DNA of 64,000 nt from Sulfopaludibacter sp963815475 (GCA_963815475.1 CAWFHD010000003.1:6448001-6512000); one strand, 5' to 3'. Shown: positions 25,784 through 35,404, counted from the first letter of the stretch. Notes: a model not told the origin generated them from the letters alone. Program-made: numbers and translations.

Positions 25784-28515
25784 TCGGCTCGCAGGGAAAT
25801 CATCGGATCCATCCGCGACGCCCGGCGAGCCGGCATATACCCGGCCAGGGCCGCCGCGCCCAATAGAATGGATGCCGCGATTGCCATTGCCCACGGATCG
25901 GCAGACGTCAGCCCATAGAGGGTGCTCCTTACCAGGCGGCCCGCCGCCAGCGCGCATGGCAGGCCGATGGCGACTCCGAGAGCCACCATCGCCAGTGTTT
26001 CCGCGAGCACCATGCGCAACACGTCGGCTCGCGATGCGCCCAATGCCATACGCACTCCAATCTCGCCGGCGCGACGCGCGGTGGAGTACGACAGCACGCC
26101 GTAAAGCCCGATAGCCGCCATGAAGAGCGCCACGCCGCCGAAGAAGGCTGCGAGTTTCGCGACGACGCGCTCGCTGAGCAGGCGGCGGCCGAGCTCTTCA
26201 TCGGCGGTGCGCAGTCCCAGAACCGGCAGGTTACGGTCCACCTGCAGCAAGGAGCGCGTGACGGCAGCGCCGAGTGCAGCGGGATCTCCGGAGCTACGCA
26301 CCAGGAAGGTCACCGCGCCAAGAAATCCGATAGGGTGCACGATGTTCGAATAAAACCTCTGATACGGTTTGAAACGGGGGCTGTGCTCGCGCACGTCGGC
26401 AGCCACGCCCACGATTTCGTAGGTCTCGCGCGTGGTCGGATACTCGTCGGTGACGTGCCTGCCGATGGGATCGGAATGAGGGTAGAAGCGCCGGACGAAT
26501 GTTTCGTTCACAACGCAGACCTGCGCTCCGCGTGCCGCGTCGGACGCATCGATCTCCCGCCCACGCAGGATGGGGACGCCCAGGGTGCTGAAGTATGCCG
26601 GGCCAATCTCGGTCCACTGCGCGTCCAAGAGATCCGGATCGTGGACGGGCGAACCTTCGAGTGAAATGTCGTCGCCCGCATCGCCGCCGTAAAGCCCGGT
26701 GTTGCTCAACGTGACGCCGCGCACACCAGGGATGCCCATTAGCGCCAGGCGCACCCTTTCGTAGAGTCCGCCGCGCGCGGTAACTTGATAACCGGCCGCG
26801 GCAGGGTCGACACGCACGGTCAGAAGGTGGGTCCGATCATAGCCGAGGTCCTGAGTGAGCAGATGATTCAGACTGCGGACGAACCATCCTGCGCCCACCA
26901 GAAGCACGAGCGATAATGCGATCTGCGCCACGGCCAGGATGCGACCGGTGCGCGCCCGGCCGCGATTGCCGGCCGAACCGCGCGCAGTGCCGCCGAGTGT
27001 GCGGCTCACATCCACGCGAGTTGCGCGAATCGCCGGCAGCAGTCCGAACAGAATCCCTGTGGCGAGTGTGGCGGCGAGCGTAAACAGGAGAACGCGGAAA
27101 TCCCAGGGCACGTCGAGGCCGGCGGAATTCCCGCCCAGCAGAACCATGGACACCAGCAAGCGCGTGCCGGCCGCGGCCAGCAAGATTCCCACCAGTCCGC
27201 CAAGCGCGGCCACCAGCAGGCTCTCGGTCAGTAACTGGCGAATCAGGCGTCCGCGCGCGGCGCCCAACGTCAGGCGCACTCCGATTTCGCGCTGCCGCCC
27301 GCTGGCGCGTGCCAACATGAGGTTGGCGATATTGGCGCAGGCGATCAGCAGCACCACCCCAACCATCGCCATCAGCATGGTGAGCGGGTCGGCGAACTCG
27401 CCGCGCAACTCCGACACTCCGCGATCGCCCGGTTGCAACCGCAGCTTCTCGGTGAATACGCCCCGGCGCTGCTTTCCGGTGCCCAGCGACGTCCAGGACT
27501 GCTTCACCTGCTGAAATGTTACGTTGATTCCTGCCTGGGCAGTCGGCATGGAAACTCCGGGCGCCAGCCGTCCCATCAACTGAAGCCACAGCGTGTCGCG
27601 CGGCTTCAGGTAATTCCGGCCGGGCAGCACCTGCGCCTGCATCGTGATGGGAAACCAGAGATCGGCGACGGACCCCACTGTGATGCCACGGAAGCCGGGC
27701 GGGGCCACACCCAGAATCTGGAAAACGGCGTCGCCGACCCGAACGCTTTCGCCTACCGCATCGGTGCGGCCGCCCAACTGGCGCTGCCAGAAATCATAGG
27801 AGATCACGGCCACCGGGTTGGCGCCCGGCGCCTTATCTTCGTCTGGAGTGAAGGCGCGCCCGGCCACCGGCTGCACACCCAGCACTTGAAAGAATTCGCC
27901 GGACACAAGCTGGCCGTGAGTCTTGATGGTCTGCCCGGATCCCGTCGGCGTCAGATTGATCTCGCTCACTGAGGCCTGCGCGGCGAGCAGGCCGGAAAAT
28001 ACGTGGTTCTGCGCGCGCAGCTCGTAGAACTCGGGATAGGAGAGCTTGTGGCGCACTCCGTTCTCCGTAGTGTCCACTGCCACGCCGCCTGACGAGGGAT
28101 CGGTGAGCATTACCAATTGTTCTGGATGCTCCACCGGGAGGAGTCGGAGCATCACGGCGTTGATGAGGCTGAAAATTGCGGTGTTGGCGCCGATGCCCAG
28201 CGCGAGGGTCAAGACCGCAACTAGTGTGAATCCCGGGCTCTTGCGGAGCACACGGAATGCATAGCGGACATCCTGCGACGCGGTTTCGATGGCGGCGCCC
28301 ATGCGGACCTCCCTGACTTTTTGTTTCACGCGCTCCGGGTCTTCGAATTTCAGACGAGCCGCGCGCCGAGCCTCTACGGGTGTGAGGCCCTGCGCGACGA
28401 AGCGCTCCACTACGGTTTCAAAATACGCCCGCACCTCGCCATCAAGATCCTGTTCGACCTCATGACGGTGTCTCCAGCGATGAAAGAGATTCGCGACACT
28501 GTGGATCCACGACAC
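25780..28515 (-). CDS. ADOP-type ABC permease (MacB/FtsX family), 911 aa
   Basis: The N-terminal cytoplasmic prefix (~85 residues: HEVEQDLDGEVRAYFETVVERFVAQGLTPVEARRAARLKF) typifies acidobacterial duplicated permeases (ADOP). It is followed by DVRYAFRVLRKSPGFTLVAVLTLALGIGANTAIFSLINAVML, a MacB-like periplasmic core, FtsX helices (MLMAMVGVVLLIACANIANLMLARASGRQREIGVRLTLGA), a second core, and terminal FtsX helices ending in MPARRASRMDPMISLR. No ATPase gene adjoins it, as is common for ADOPs. It follows a PadR regulator by 2 bp, so the pair is an operon under the promoter at 28854-28883. Substrate unknown. Confidence 0.92.
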   Translation of the reverse strand: MSWIHSVANLFHRWRHRHEVEQDLDGEVRAYFETVVERFVAQGLTPVEARRAARLKFEDPERVKQKVREVRMGAAIETASQDVRYAFRVLRKSPGFTLVAVLTLALGIGANTAIFSLINAVMLRLLPVEHPEQLVMLTDPSSGGVAVDTTENGVRHKLSYPEFYELRAQNHVFSGLLAAQASVSEINLTPTGSGQTIKTHGQLVSGEFFQVLGVQPVAGRAFTPDEDKAPGANPVAVISYDFWQRQLGGRTDAVGESVRVGDAVFQILGVAPPGFRGITVGSVADLWFPITMQAQVLPGRNYLKPRDTLWLQLMGRLAPGVSMPTAQAGINVTFQQVKQSWTSLGTGKQRRGVFTEKLRLQPGDRGVSELRGEFADPLTMLMAMVGVVLLIACANIANLMLARASGRQREIGVRLTLGAARGRLIRQLLTESLLVAALGGLVGILLAAAGTRLLVSMVLLGGNSAGLDVPWDFRVLLFTLAATLATGILFGLLPAIRATRVDVSRTLGGTARGSAGNRGRARTGRILAVAQIALSLVLLVGAGWFVRSLNHLLTQDLGYDRTHLLTVRVDPAAAGYQVTARGGLYERVRLALMGIPGVRGVTLSNTGLYGGDAGDDISLEGSPVHDPDLLDAQWTEIGPAYFSTLGVPILRGREIDASDAARGAQVCVVNETFVRRFYPHSDPIGRHVTDEYPTTRETYEIVGVAADVREHSPRFKPYQRFYSNIVHPIGFLGAVTFLVRSSGDPAALGAAVTRSLLQVDRNLPVLGLRTADEELGRRLLSERVVAKLAAFFGGVALFMAAIGLYGVLSYSTARRAGEIGVRMALGASRADVLRMVLAETLAMVALGVAIGLPCALAAGRLVRSTLYGLTSADPWAMAIAASILLGAAALAGYMPARRASRMDPMISLRAD

Positions 28516-28517
28516 CG

Positions 28518-28847
28518 CTAGCCTTCCTCCGTGAGTACCTGGTTCATGGCTGTGAACAAGCGGTGGAACTCTTTAGTCTCCTTGGCTAATTGCGCGCGGC
28601 CCGATCGTGTGAGCGTGTAGATCTTGGCGCGGCGGCCGCTTTCGAGTTCGCCCCATTCCCCTTCGATCCAGCCCTTCTCCGCCAGACGATGCAGCGCCGG
28701 GAAGAGAGAACCCGGGCCCACTACCAGCACTCCGCGAGTCACGCGCTCGATGCGGTCGGCTATACCGATGCCATGGAGCGGCGCCAGATTGAGGGTGCGC
28801 AGAATTAGCAGGTCGAGGGTGCCTTGCAAGACGTCCGATTTCGCCAC
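28518..28847 (-). CDS. PadR-family transcriptional regulator (first of two)
   Basis: A 109-residue winged-helix repressor from the GTG at 28847: AKSDVLQGTLDLLILRTLNLAPLHGIGIADRIERVTRG, LVVGPGSLFPALHRLAEKGWIEGEWGELESGRRAKIYTLTRSGRAQL. The longer frame upstream is not conserved and covers the promoter, so the GTG is preferred. It regulates itself and the downstream ADOP permease through the ATATC-N7-GATAT site. The effector is unknown. The GTG lies 6 nt after the -10, consistent with a leaderless message. Confidence 0.9.
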   Translation of the reverse strand: MAKSDVLQGTLDLLILRTLNLAPLHGIGIADRIERVTRGVLVVGPGSLFPALHRLAEKGWIEGEWGELESGRRAKIYTLTRSGRAQLAKETKEFHRLFTAMNQVLTEEG

Positions 28848-28853
28848 GAGAAG

Positions 28854-28883
28854 ATCATATCGAATGCCGATATCGAGTGTCAA
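28854..28883 (-). promoter_or_regulatory. padR (28847) promoter with 17-bp palindromic operator
   Basis: On the minus strand TTGACA (28878-28883) and TATGAT (28854-28859) are 18 bp apart. Between and over the -10 lies ATATCGAATGCCGATAT (28857-28873), an ATATC-N7-GATAT inverted repeat shared with the other PadR promoter at 38776-38792. The -35 overlaps the stop codon of the DUF5946 gene. Confidence 0.75.
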
Positions 28884-29350
28884 TGTGGCGTAGACGTTCT
28901 TGTGGAGAGCGCAATCCATTCGCGCGCGACAGGGTGCAAGTCGCGATACGCGCCCCACGCCGAACGTGCCCACTCCTGAATGGCCCGCCCGTATGCGGCG
29001 GGATCGTCGATGCCATTCAGATGGTCGATCTTGAGTTCGCCGCGACTCCGAGGCAGTTCCGGCTTTGTCAGCGTTCGATTCGCGTTCAGCCATTGCTGCA
29101 GCCGGCGTATGGCATGGTCATCGCCGCCCAGTTCGAACGCGATCGAGAGTCCGCACAGATGCGCCGCCAGCGACTTCGCCGACTTCACGTAAGGCGAATG
29201 CTGGACACAGTAAGCGTCCACGGCAAGTCGATGGAACCGCCCGTATAGCGCAGGCTGCTCGAAGTGGCGGGCGTTCATCGAACTGAACAGCCCGGCGCAG
29301 TCCGGTTCATCTTCGGCAGTACGTAGTCCGCATTCGTCACAGATAGGCAT
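28880..29350 (-). CDS. DUF5946-family protein
   Basis: A 156-residue soluble protein. The N-terminal ICDECGLR and later Cys (EPDCAGLF) suggest a metal-binding or ligand site. ALYGRFHRLAVDAYCVQHSPYVKSAKSLAAHLCGLSIAFELG is the family core, and WARSAWGAYRDLHPVAREWI closes the protein. Function unknown. It lies upstream of and on the same strand as padR, and its stop codon overlaps the padR -35 box. Family assignment is by resemblance. Confidence 0.75.
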   Translation of the reverse strand: MPICDECGLRTAEDEPDCAGLFSSMNARHFEQPALYGRFHRLAVDAYCVQHSPYVKSAKSLAAHLCGLSIAFELGGDDHAIRRLQQWLNANRTLTKPELPRSRGELKIDHLNGIDDPAAYGRAIQEWARSAWGAYRDLHPVAREWIALSTRTSTPH

Positions 29351-29379
29351 GATCGCGGCGGGAATTCTATTATAAATAC

Positions 29380-30396
29380 ATGGCTAAAATGCGAGCTGTC
29401 CAGGTTTCCAGTCCCAAAGGACCTTTCGAAATTGTGGAGCGGGAAATCCCCGAGCCAGGCCCCGGCCGTGTGCGTGTGAAGGTGCAGGCCTGCGGCATCT
29501 GCCACAGCGACTCCATCACAAAAGAAGGCGTTTTCCCATGGATCAGCTACCCGCGCGTCCCCGGCCATGAAGTGGTTGGCGTGGTGGACGCGGTCGGCTC
29601 GGGCGTGCCGCGTTGGACACCGGGGCAGCGTGTGGGGATCGGCTGGCACGGCGGCAACTGCGGGTATTGCGATGCCTGCCGTCGAGGGAATTTCTTCGCC
29701 TGCCAGACCTTCACCGAAATCACCGGTATCACTTACGACGGCGGCTATGCCGAATACCTGATCGCGCGTCCGGAAGCGCTGGCGCAGGTTCCCGATGAAT
29801 TGTCCGCCGCCGATGCGGCGCCGCTCATGTGTGCCGGCGTCACCACCTTCAACTGCCTGCGCAACAGCGGCGCCAAGCCGGGCGAACTCGTCGCCGTGCT
29901 CGGTCTCGGCGGCCTGGGTCATCTCGGCGTGCAGTACGCCGCGAAGGGCGGATATCGGGCGGTGGCCATCGCGCGCGGCCAGGATAAGGAACCGCTGGCA
30001 CGCCAGCTCGGCGCCTTCCACTACATCGACAGCCAGGCGAGCGACCCGGCTGCCGAACTGAAGAAACTCGGTGGCGCCAAGGTGATTCTCGCTACCGTCA
30101 CGAATGGCGATGCCATGGCGGCGGTGGTGGGCGGCCTCGCCGTCGATGGAACCCTGATGACGATCGGCGCGGCCAACTCCATGACGATTTCGCCCGCTAT
30201 GATGATCGGCGGCCGCCTGGCCGTTCGAAGCTGGTATTCCGGCACGTCCATCGATTCCCAGGACACCCTGGCTTTCAGCGTGGCTGCCGGCGTGCGATCC
30301 ATGAACGAAACCTTTCCGCTCAACCGCGTTAACGAAGCCTACGAGCGCATGACGAGCGGCAAGGCGCGCTTTCGCGTAGTCCTGACGATGGACTAG
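29380..30396 (+). CDS. Zinc-dependent alcohol dehydrogenase (MDR superfamily)
   Basis: A 338-residue NAD(P)-dependent enzyme. Catalytic zinc ligands lie in ACGICHSDS and GHEVVG, and the structural zinc four-Cys lobe in GNCGYCDACRRGNFFAC. The cofactor site AVLGLGGLGHLGVQYA is glycine-rich and the next strand ends ARGQDK, weakly favouring NADP. Members reduce aldehydes or oxidise primary alcohols. It starts 6 nt after TATTAT without a ribosome site, and 6 bp separate it from the oxidoreductase gene that follows, so the two form an operon. Confidence 0.94.
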   Translation: MAKMRAVQVSSPKGPFEIVEREIPEPGPGRVRVKVQACGICHSDSITKEGVFPWISYPRVPGHEVVGVVDAVGSGVPRWTPGQRVGIGWHGGNCGYCDACRRGNFFACQTFTEITGITYDGGYAEYLIARPEALAQVPDELSAADAAPLMCAGVTTFNCLRNSGAKPGELVAVLGLGGLGHLGVQYAAKGGYRAVAIARGQDKEPLARQLGAFHYIDSQASDPAAELKKLGGAKVILATVTNGDAMAAVVGGLAVDGTLMTIGAANSMTISPAMMIGGRLAVRSWYSGTSIDSQDTLAFSVAAGVRSMNETFPLNRVNEAYERMTSGKARFRVVLTMD

Positions 30397-30402
30397 CGGA
30401 GC

Positions 30403-31560
30403 ATGGCGCGCGACTCCGCATCGGTTGTGATTATCGGAGCTGGGATCGTGGGCTCATCGGTGGCCTACCATCTGGCGGCGCGCGGCTGCACGGACGTCGT
30501 GATCCTGGAGAAGGCCGCTACGGAAGTGACGGGAAGCACCGCGCGCTCGGCAGCCGGAGTTCGCCACCAGTTCGCCAACGAAGTGAACATCCGCCTCTCG
30601 CTGTACAGCATCGCGCGGCTGAAGCGATTCCACGAGGAGGTGGGCGGTGAATCCGGTCTGAAGCAGATCGGTTACCTGCTGCTGGTCTCGGAGCCGGCGC
30701 GTTGGGAAAGCTACCGGAAAGGCGTGGCGCTGCAGAACTCGCTGGGAGTGGCGAGTCGCGCGATCTCGCCCTCGGAAGCGATTGCACTAATGCCGGAATT
30801 GAATCCCGATGGTCTCCTGGGCGCCACCTACTGTGCCGACGACGGTCATTGCGATCCGCACGGCGTCGCCACCGGCTATCTCGCGGCCGCACGGCGTCGT
30901 GGCGTGGAACTGCGGCGCGCTACTCCGGCGCTCGCAATTCGTGAGGCCGGGACGGGCGCTCTCATGGTCGACACGCCGCAAGGCTCGATCTCGTGCGAGA
31001 CGGTGATCAACGCTGCTGGTCCTTGGGCCGGCAAAGTAGCGGTGCTGGCGGGTCTTACTGTGCCTGTGCTGCCGTATCGCCGCTGTATTTATATGACGGA
31101 GCCGCGCCCGGAGTTGGCCGGCTTTCCGTTCACCATCGACACCGCCAGCGGCTTCTACATGCGCAAAGAAGGCGACAAACTGCTCATGGGGGTCACCAAC
31201 GAAAATGAACCGCCCGGCGAGAATTTGGCTGTGGATTGGGACTGGCTGGAGACTGTTCTGGAACGTGGCGCGGCCCGGTTTCCATTCCTGGAACACGTGG
31301 GAGTTGTCCGCCGCAACTGTTGGGCGGGTCTCTATGAGAACACGCCTGACCACACACCGATTCTGGGCCGGCATCCCGAGCTGCCCAATTACGTGGATGC
31401 CAGCGGCTTCAGCGGCCACGGCGTAATGCATTCGCCAGCCACCGGAATGCTGATCGCGGAAGAAGTGCTGGACGGCCGCGCCCACACCATCGATATCGAC
31501 GCGCTGAGAATCACTCGCTTCGCATCGCACGACACATCGGCGGAAGGCCACGTGTACTGA
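30403..31560 (+). CDS. FAD-dependent oxidoreductase (DAO/glycine oxidase-like)
   Basis: A 385-residue flavoprotein: dinucleotide site VVIIGAGIVGSSVAYHLAARG at the N-terminus, acidic strand end VVILEKA, and DAO-type RSAAGVRHQFANEVNIRLS. NAAGPWAGKVA and the C-terminal GLYENTPDHTPILG and ASGFSGHGVMHSPATGMLIAEE follow as in sarcosine/dimethylglycine/proline-type oxidases. It likely oxidises an amino acid or N-methyl compound; substrate unassigned. It is the second gene of the operon with the alcohol dehydrogenase (GGAG precedes its ATG). Confidence 0.9.
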   Translation: MARDSASVVIIGAGIVGSSVAYHLAARGCTDVVILEKAATEVTGSTARSAAGVRHQFANEVNIRLSLYSIARLKRFHEEVGGESGLKQIGYLLLVSEPARWESYRKGVALQNSLGVASRAISPSEAIALMPELNPDGLLGATYCADDGHCDPHGVATGYLAAARRRGVELRRATPALAIREAGTGALMVDTPQGSISCETVINAAGPWAGKVAVLAGLTVPVLPYRRCIYMTEPRPELAGFPFTIDTASGFYMRKEGDKLLMGVTNENEPPGENLAVDWDWLETVLERGAARFPFLEHVGVVRRNCWAGLYENTPDHTPILGRHPELPNYVDASGFSGHGVMHSPATGMLIAEEVLDGRAHTIDIDALRITRFASHDTSAEGHVY

Positions 31561-31600
31561 TGGAAGCGGGCCGGCGCGTTTTTACGGTACCAATATAGTA

Positions 31601-33181
31601 ATGCTCAGATGGCTGTTCCGATTGGCTGTCGCCGGCGCTGTATCACTGGCGCTCTACGCGCAGTTCCCTGTAACGATGAACCGTTACGACCTTGCCGGAA
31701 CCTCCGCCGATACGCGTGAAAAGATCCTCAACACGTCCAAAGTCAACCAGGCCGGCTTCGGCAAACTGTACAGCTACTACGTGGATGGCTCGGTTTTCGC
31801 GCAGCCGCTCTATCTCCCTTCGGTATCCGTGACGGGACACGGCACGCACAACGTGCTCTACGTCGCCACCATGAACGACAAGGTGTACGCCTTCGACGCC
31901 GACAAGCCAGGCGCGCCGCTCTGGATGCGCAGCCTGACCGACGAGATGGGGGGCATCACGCCCGTGCCCGTCACCGATGTCACCAACAACAACGATTTGA
32001 ACCTGGTAGGCAGCGTCGGCATCGAGAGCACTCCCGTGATTGATCTCGCGGCGAATGCCATCTTCCTGCTGGCGCGCACGCGCGAAAACGGGAAGTACGT
32101 CCAGCGCCTCCACAAGCTGGATGTGCGCAGCGGCAAGGATCTGGCGCCCGCGGTAACGATTGAGGCATCCACGCCTAGCACCGCGCGGGATGCGGTGGAT
32201 GGCGCATTGCGCTTCGACGCGAAGGCCGGCCATCAGCGCGCGCCGCTGGCGCTGGTTGCTGGCGCTGTCATCATTGCATGGGCGTCGCACGAGGACATAC
32301 GGCCTTATCACGGCTGGGTGATGGCCTACGACGCGAAGACCCTGAAGCAGCGCGCCGCCTGGTGCGTCACTCCCGACGGCGCCGATGGCGGCATCTGGCA
32401 ATCGGGCCGCGGTCCGGCGGTCGATTCCGCCGGCAACATCTATTTCGAAACCGGCAATGGCACGTTCGACGGCCGGCGCGATTTCGGGACATCGCTGGTG
32501 AAGCTGAAGCTAGCCGGTAATTCGCTGGAAGTGGACGACTACTTCACGCCTGCCGATTTCAAGCAACTCAACGATCGCGATGCCGATCTCGGATCCACCG
32601 GTCCCATGCTAGCCCCTGGCTCCGGCCTGCTGATCGCGGGCAGCAAGAAGGGCATCCTTTATCTCTTCGATATCGCCAAACTTGGACATATGACGCCGAC
32701 CGCCGAGGGCGTACTGCAGACCTTCGAAGTCAATGGAGGCCGCATCATGTCCGGACCCGCGCTGTGGGACGGACCCGCGGGCCGCAATTTTTACCTTTGG
32801 TGCGAGGCCGATTTTCTCAAGGGTTTCCGATTGGGCGATCGCAGCATCGAGACCACACCCTTCGCGAAGGGCGCCATCGCCAACCGCGGCTCGCCGGGCG
32901 GGACTCTTACAGTCTCCGCCGACGGCAAAGTGGCGGGCACCGGGATTGTCTGGGCGACGCACACCAACAATAAGAGCGCCGACCACGGCAACGCTCCAGG
33001 AGTGCTGCGCGCCTTCCATGCCGAAACGTTGCAGGAAATCTGGAACAGCGAGCAGAAGGCAAAGCGCGATCGTTTGGGCACGCTGGTGAAGTTCGTGCCG
33101 CCGCTGGTGATGGCCGGCAAGGTCTACGTTCCCAACTACGACAACGCCGTGAATGTGTATGGACTGCTGGAACAGCAATAA
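31601..33181 (+). CDS. Exported PQQ-like (quinoprotein-type) beta-propeller protein
   Basis: A 526-residue protein with signal peptide MLRWLFRLAVAGAVSLALYA. Repeated propeller blades include NVLYVATMNDKVYAFDADKPGAPLWMRSL, VLSMP-like VIDLAANAIFLLART, VMAYDAKTLKQRAAW, LIAGSKKGILYLFDIAKLG and LRAFHAETLQEIWNSEQ, the tryptophan-docking style of PQQ propellers. The Cys-Cys pair and Asp-Pro set of true methanol/glucose dehydrogenases are not seen, so it may bind no PQQ. It converges on the decaheme cytochrome gene with 3 bp between. A structural or binding role in the periplasm is as likely as catalysis. Confidence 0.82.
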   Translation: MLRWLFRLAVAGAVSLALYAQFPVTMNRYDLAGTSADTREKILNTSKVNQAGFGKLYSYYVDGSVFAQPLYLPSVSVTGHGTHNVLYVATMNDKVYAFDADKPGAPLWMRSLTDEMGGITPVPVTDVTNNNDLNLVGSVGIESTPVIDLAANAIFLLARTRENGKYVQRLHKLDVRSGKDLAPAVTIEASTPSTARDAVDGALRFDAKAGHQRAPLALVAGAVIIAWASHEDIRPYHGWVMAYDAKTLKQRAAWCVTPDGADGGIWQSGRGPAVDSAGNIYFETGNGTFDGRRDFGTSLVKLKLAGNSLEVDDYFTPADFKQLNDRDADLGSTGPMLAPGSGLLIAGSKKGILYLFDIAKLGHMTPTAEGVLQTFEVNGGRIMSGPALWDGPAGRNFYLWCEADFLKGFRLGDRSIETTPFAKGAIANRGSPGGTLTVSADGKVAGTGIVWATHTNNKSADHGNAPGVLRAFHAETLQEIWNSEQKAKRDRLGTLVKFVPPLVMAGKVYVPNYDNAVNVYGLLEQQ

Positions 33182-33184
33182 CGT

Positions 33185-35404
33185 CTACTTCCCGGCGTGT
33201 ACCTGCGTCGCATCGTACGCCGCGCCCGCTGCGTGACAGACGTCGCAGCTCTCGCCGAACTTCGGATCCGTATTCACCGAAGCGTGCGCAAAGGCTGACT
33301 GATTCAAGTGACAGGCGGTGCAGGCCGACGTAGTGGTAGGCGCCGGATTCAACAAGCCCTGCGGATCCGTGACCGGATTCTTGCCGATGGGCAGCACAGC
33401 CTCCGAGCCGTTGGCGTGACACATGTAGCATTCCGTGGTGTCCTGCACCGCGCCAGTGGGCCCCATCGCGGGATAGCGGACGCCGGTGTTGGGAATCGAG
33501 GCAGGCACGGCGGCGAAGGCCGCGCCGAAATCGTTGTGGCTTCCGCCGAACCCGACAACAACATAGTTCTGGTTAAACTGCGCCTTGAGGTTCAAGCCCG
33601 TGTGGATCTTGTGAACCATCATCGCGAAGTTGACGCCTTGAGCCGGCATTGCCTTGTCGGCCGCACTGCCCTGCGAGCGGGTGCTGGCGTCGGTGTTACT
33701 CGGATTGTGGCAGAGCACGCAGTATTCCGTATTGTTCCGCAGACTGCCGTGCAGTTCCAGGAAGGCGTGGCAATTATTGCAATTGGAAAGCGCCACTACG
33801 CTACGGCGCGATTGCACCGGAGTGCCGTCCACCGAAAAGTAAATCACTTGGTTCTTGCCGCCATAATTGGTGGTCATCTGCGTCACCGTGCCCGGCAGCA
33901 GCGTGGCCGTCAGCCGTCCCTCAATGCCGATGGCGTAGGTTCCGGTAGCGCTGGCAGGAACGGCGTGCGTGAACGTATACTGGCAGGTTCCATCGTTGCT
34001 GCACGAGGCGATCTTTGCCACGGCCTCCATCACGTACCCTGGCGTAGTCACGTCCGAGCCGAAGCTGGTATACCCGTAATCGGAAGTGGGGCCCGCCATA
34101 GTTAATGACAGCGATCCGGACGCCGTAGTGAATGCACTCATGGGAATGCCCGCGCCGCTGTTGTCCTTCACCGTGAACGTGACGGACGGATTCTGGCCAG
34201 CCCCGCCATTGGTGACCTTGACGAGCGTGAAGTTCAGTCCTGGAATTGTCGTCGATTGGTCGGGTATGGTGTGCGCTCCCAGAATGGAGGCGTCGAATTC
34301 GAGTTCGCCCTGCACTGTGTGGCATTGCGCGCACTGGTTATCGTCGAACTGCGGCCCGCCGGCGTGGTTTAGGCCGGTGGCGAAATTCACGTTGTCGTGG
34401 CACGATCCGCAGGCTGCACGGTCCGGATTCGTGAGCCACACACCGGTCTGCGCTGCGCCGTTCTTCGGATTGTGGCACGTCGGGCACCGGCGAACATCCG
34501 CGGGATACTCCACGGTTGACCAGTCGTTCACTGAGTTTCCGAAGCCGATAATCTGATACGGCTTGCCGGACTGCACGCTGGGGAGCGAACTGCCCATGTG
34601 AACTTTGTGAATGAAGGCCTTGAAATCAAGAGTGTTGCCGGTGTCGGGGTCGGTGGTCTGCGGCTGGTGGCAAATGATGCAGAGCTGCACATCGCGGCGC
34701 GATCCCCCGTGCGCCGCCAGTCCAGCCGAGCCGGTGGCGCTAGTCATGCCGTTCGGCAGGCCGTGGCATTGATTGCAGTCCGCCGTGCGGACCACGTCGC
34801 GCGGCGCGGCCTTCGCTCCCGACGGCACAAAATCGAAGGTGGTGTCGGCGTAGTTGGTTCCCAGGTCGAAGGTCGTGAGGTTTCTCGAACCGTAGATACC
34901 GATGCGATTTGTGGCAGTGGGGTCGAAGCCCGCCGGCGCCTTCGTGGCGTAGGTATAGATGTATTCACCCACAGCCACGGTCCGGGTTGCACCGCCCGAA
35001 TCTGCCGCAGCCTGAGTAGCAGTGGCTCCGCCTGAAGCGGCAGTAGCCGTGCGCACTATATAGGACGTGTATTGCTCCTTCCCATGCGGAATGTACGCCG
35101 CCAGGAAGCTCAGCGCGATAGCCCCGGGTGTGGCGACGCCTGATCGGTCAAGCGGGGCTCCGGTGGGGTCCGTCAGCTTATAATCGACACTGATGGTGCC
35201 GTCCGAAGCGACCTTTGCGGAGACGATATTGATTGCGAGGCCGGGTTGAACAAACGCTACCAGAGCAGGATCGGCATAGAACGCGCGTTCATGTGGCGTA
35301 AACGGAGTTCGTTTCTGTGCGTTGATGAAGATTAGGGACCCAGTTAGTAGCCCCACAACCAAGGCGCGGCGGTTGGCCGTAAGGACGGCTTTCAAGTTAC
35401 TCAC
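33185..35404 (-). CDS. Decaheme c-type cytochrome, OmcA/MtrC family
   Basis: A 739-residue exported protein (signal segment RRALVVGLLTGSLIFINAQ). Ten CxxCH heme motifs are visible in order: CNQCH, CIICH, CPTCH, CGSCH, CAQCH, CNNCH, CVLCH, CYMCH, CTACH and CDVCH, split five and five by a beta-rich middle domain as in OmcA/MtrC proteins. Family members are outer-surface electron conduits in metal-reducing bacteria such as Shewanella. No lipobox Cys follows the signal peptide, so surface anchoring would differ. No MtrA/MtrB-like partner is in the window. Role in extracellular electron transfer or in another redox chain is inference. Confidence 0.9.
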   Translation of the reverse strand: MSNLKAVLTANRRALVVGLLTGSLIFINAQKRTPFTPHERAFYADPALVAFVQPGLAINIVSAKVASDGTISVDYKLTDPTGAPLDRSGVATPGAIALSFLAAYIPHGKEQYTSYIVRTATAASGGATATQAAADSGGATRTVAVGEYIYTYATKAPAGFDPTATNRIGIYGSRNLTTFDLGTNYADTTFDFVPSGAKAAPRDVVRTADCNQCHGLPNGMTSATGSAGLAAHGGSRRDVQLCIICHQPQTTDPDTGNTLDFKAFIHKVHMGSSLPSVQSGKPYQIIGFGNSVNDWSTVEYPADVRRCPTCHNPKNGAAQTGVWLTNPDRAACGSCHDNVNFATGLNHAGGPQFDDNQCAQCHTVQGELEFDASILGAHTIPDQSTTIPGLNFTLVKVTNGGAGQNPSVTFTVKDNSGAGIPMSAFTTASGSLSLTMAGPTSDYGYTSFGSDVTTPGYVMEAVAKIASCSNDGTCQYTFTHAVPASATGTYAIGIEGRLTATLLPGTVTQMTTNYGGKNQVIYFSVDGTPVQSRRSVVALSNCNNCHAFLELHGSLRNNTEYCVLCHNPSNTDASTRSQGSAADKAMPAQGVNFAMMVHKIHTGLNLKAQFNQNYVVVGFGGSHNDFGAAFAAVPASIPNTGVRYPAMGPTGAVQDTTECYMCHANGSEAVLPIGKNPVTDPQGLLNPAPTTTSACTACHLNQSAFAHASVNTDPKFGESCDVCHAAGAAYDATQVHAGK

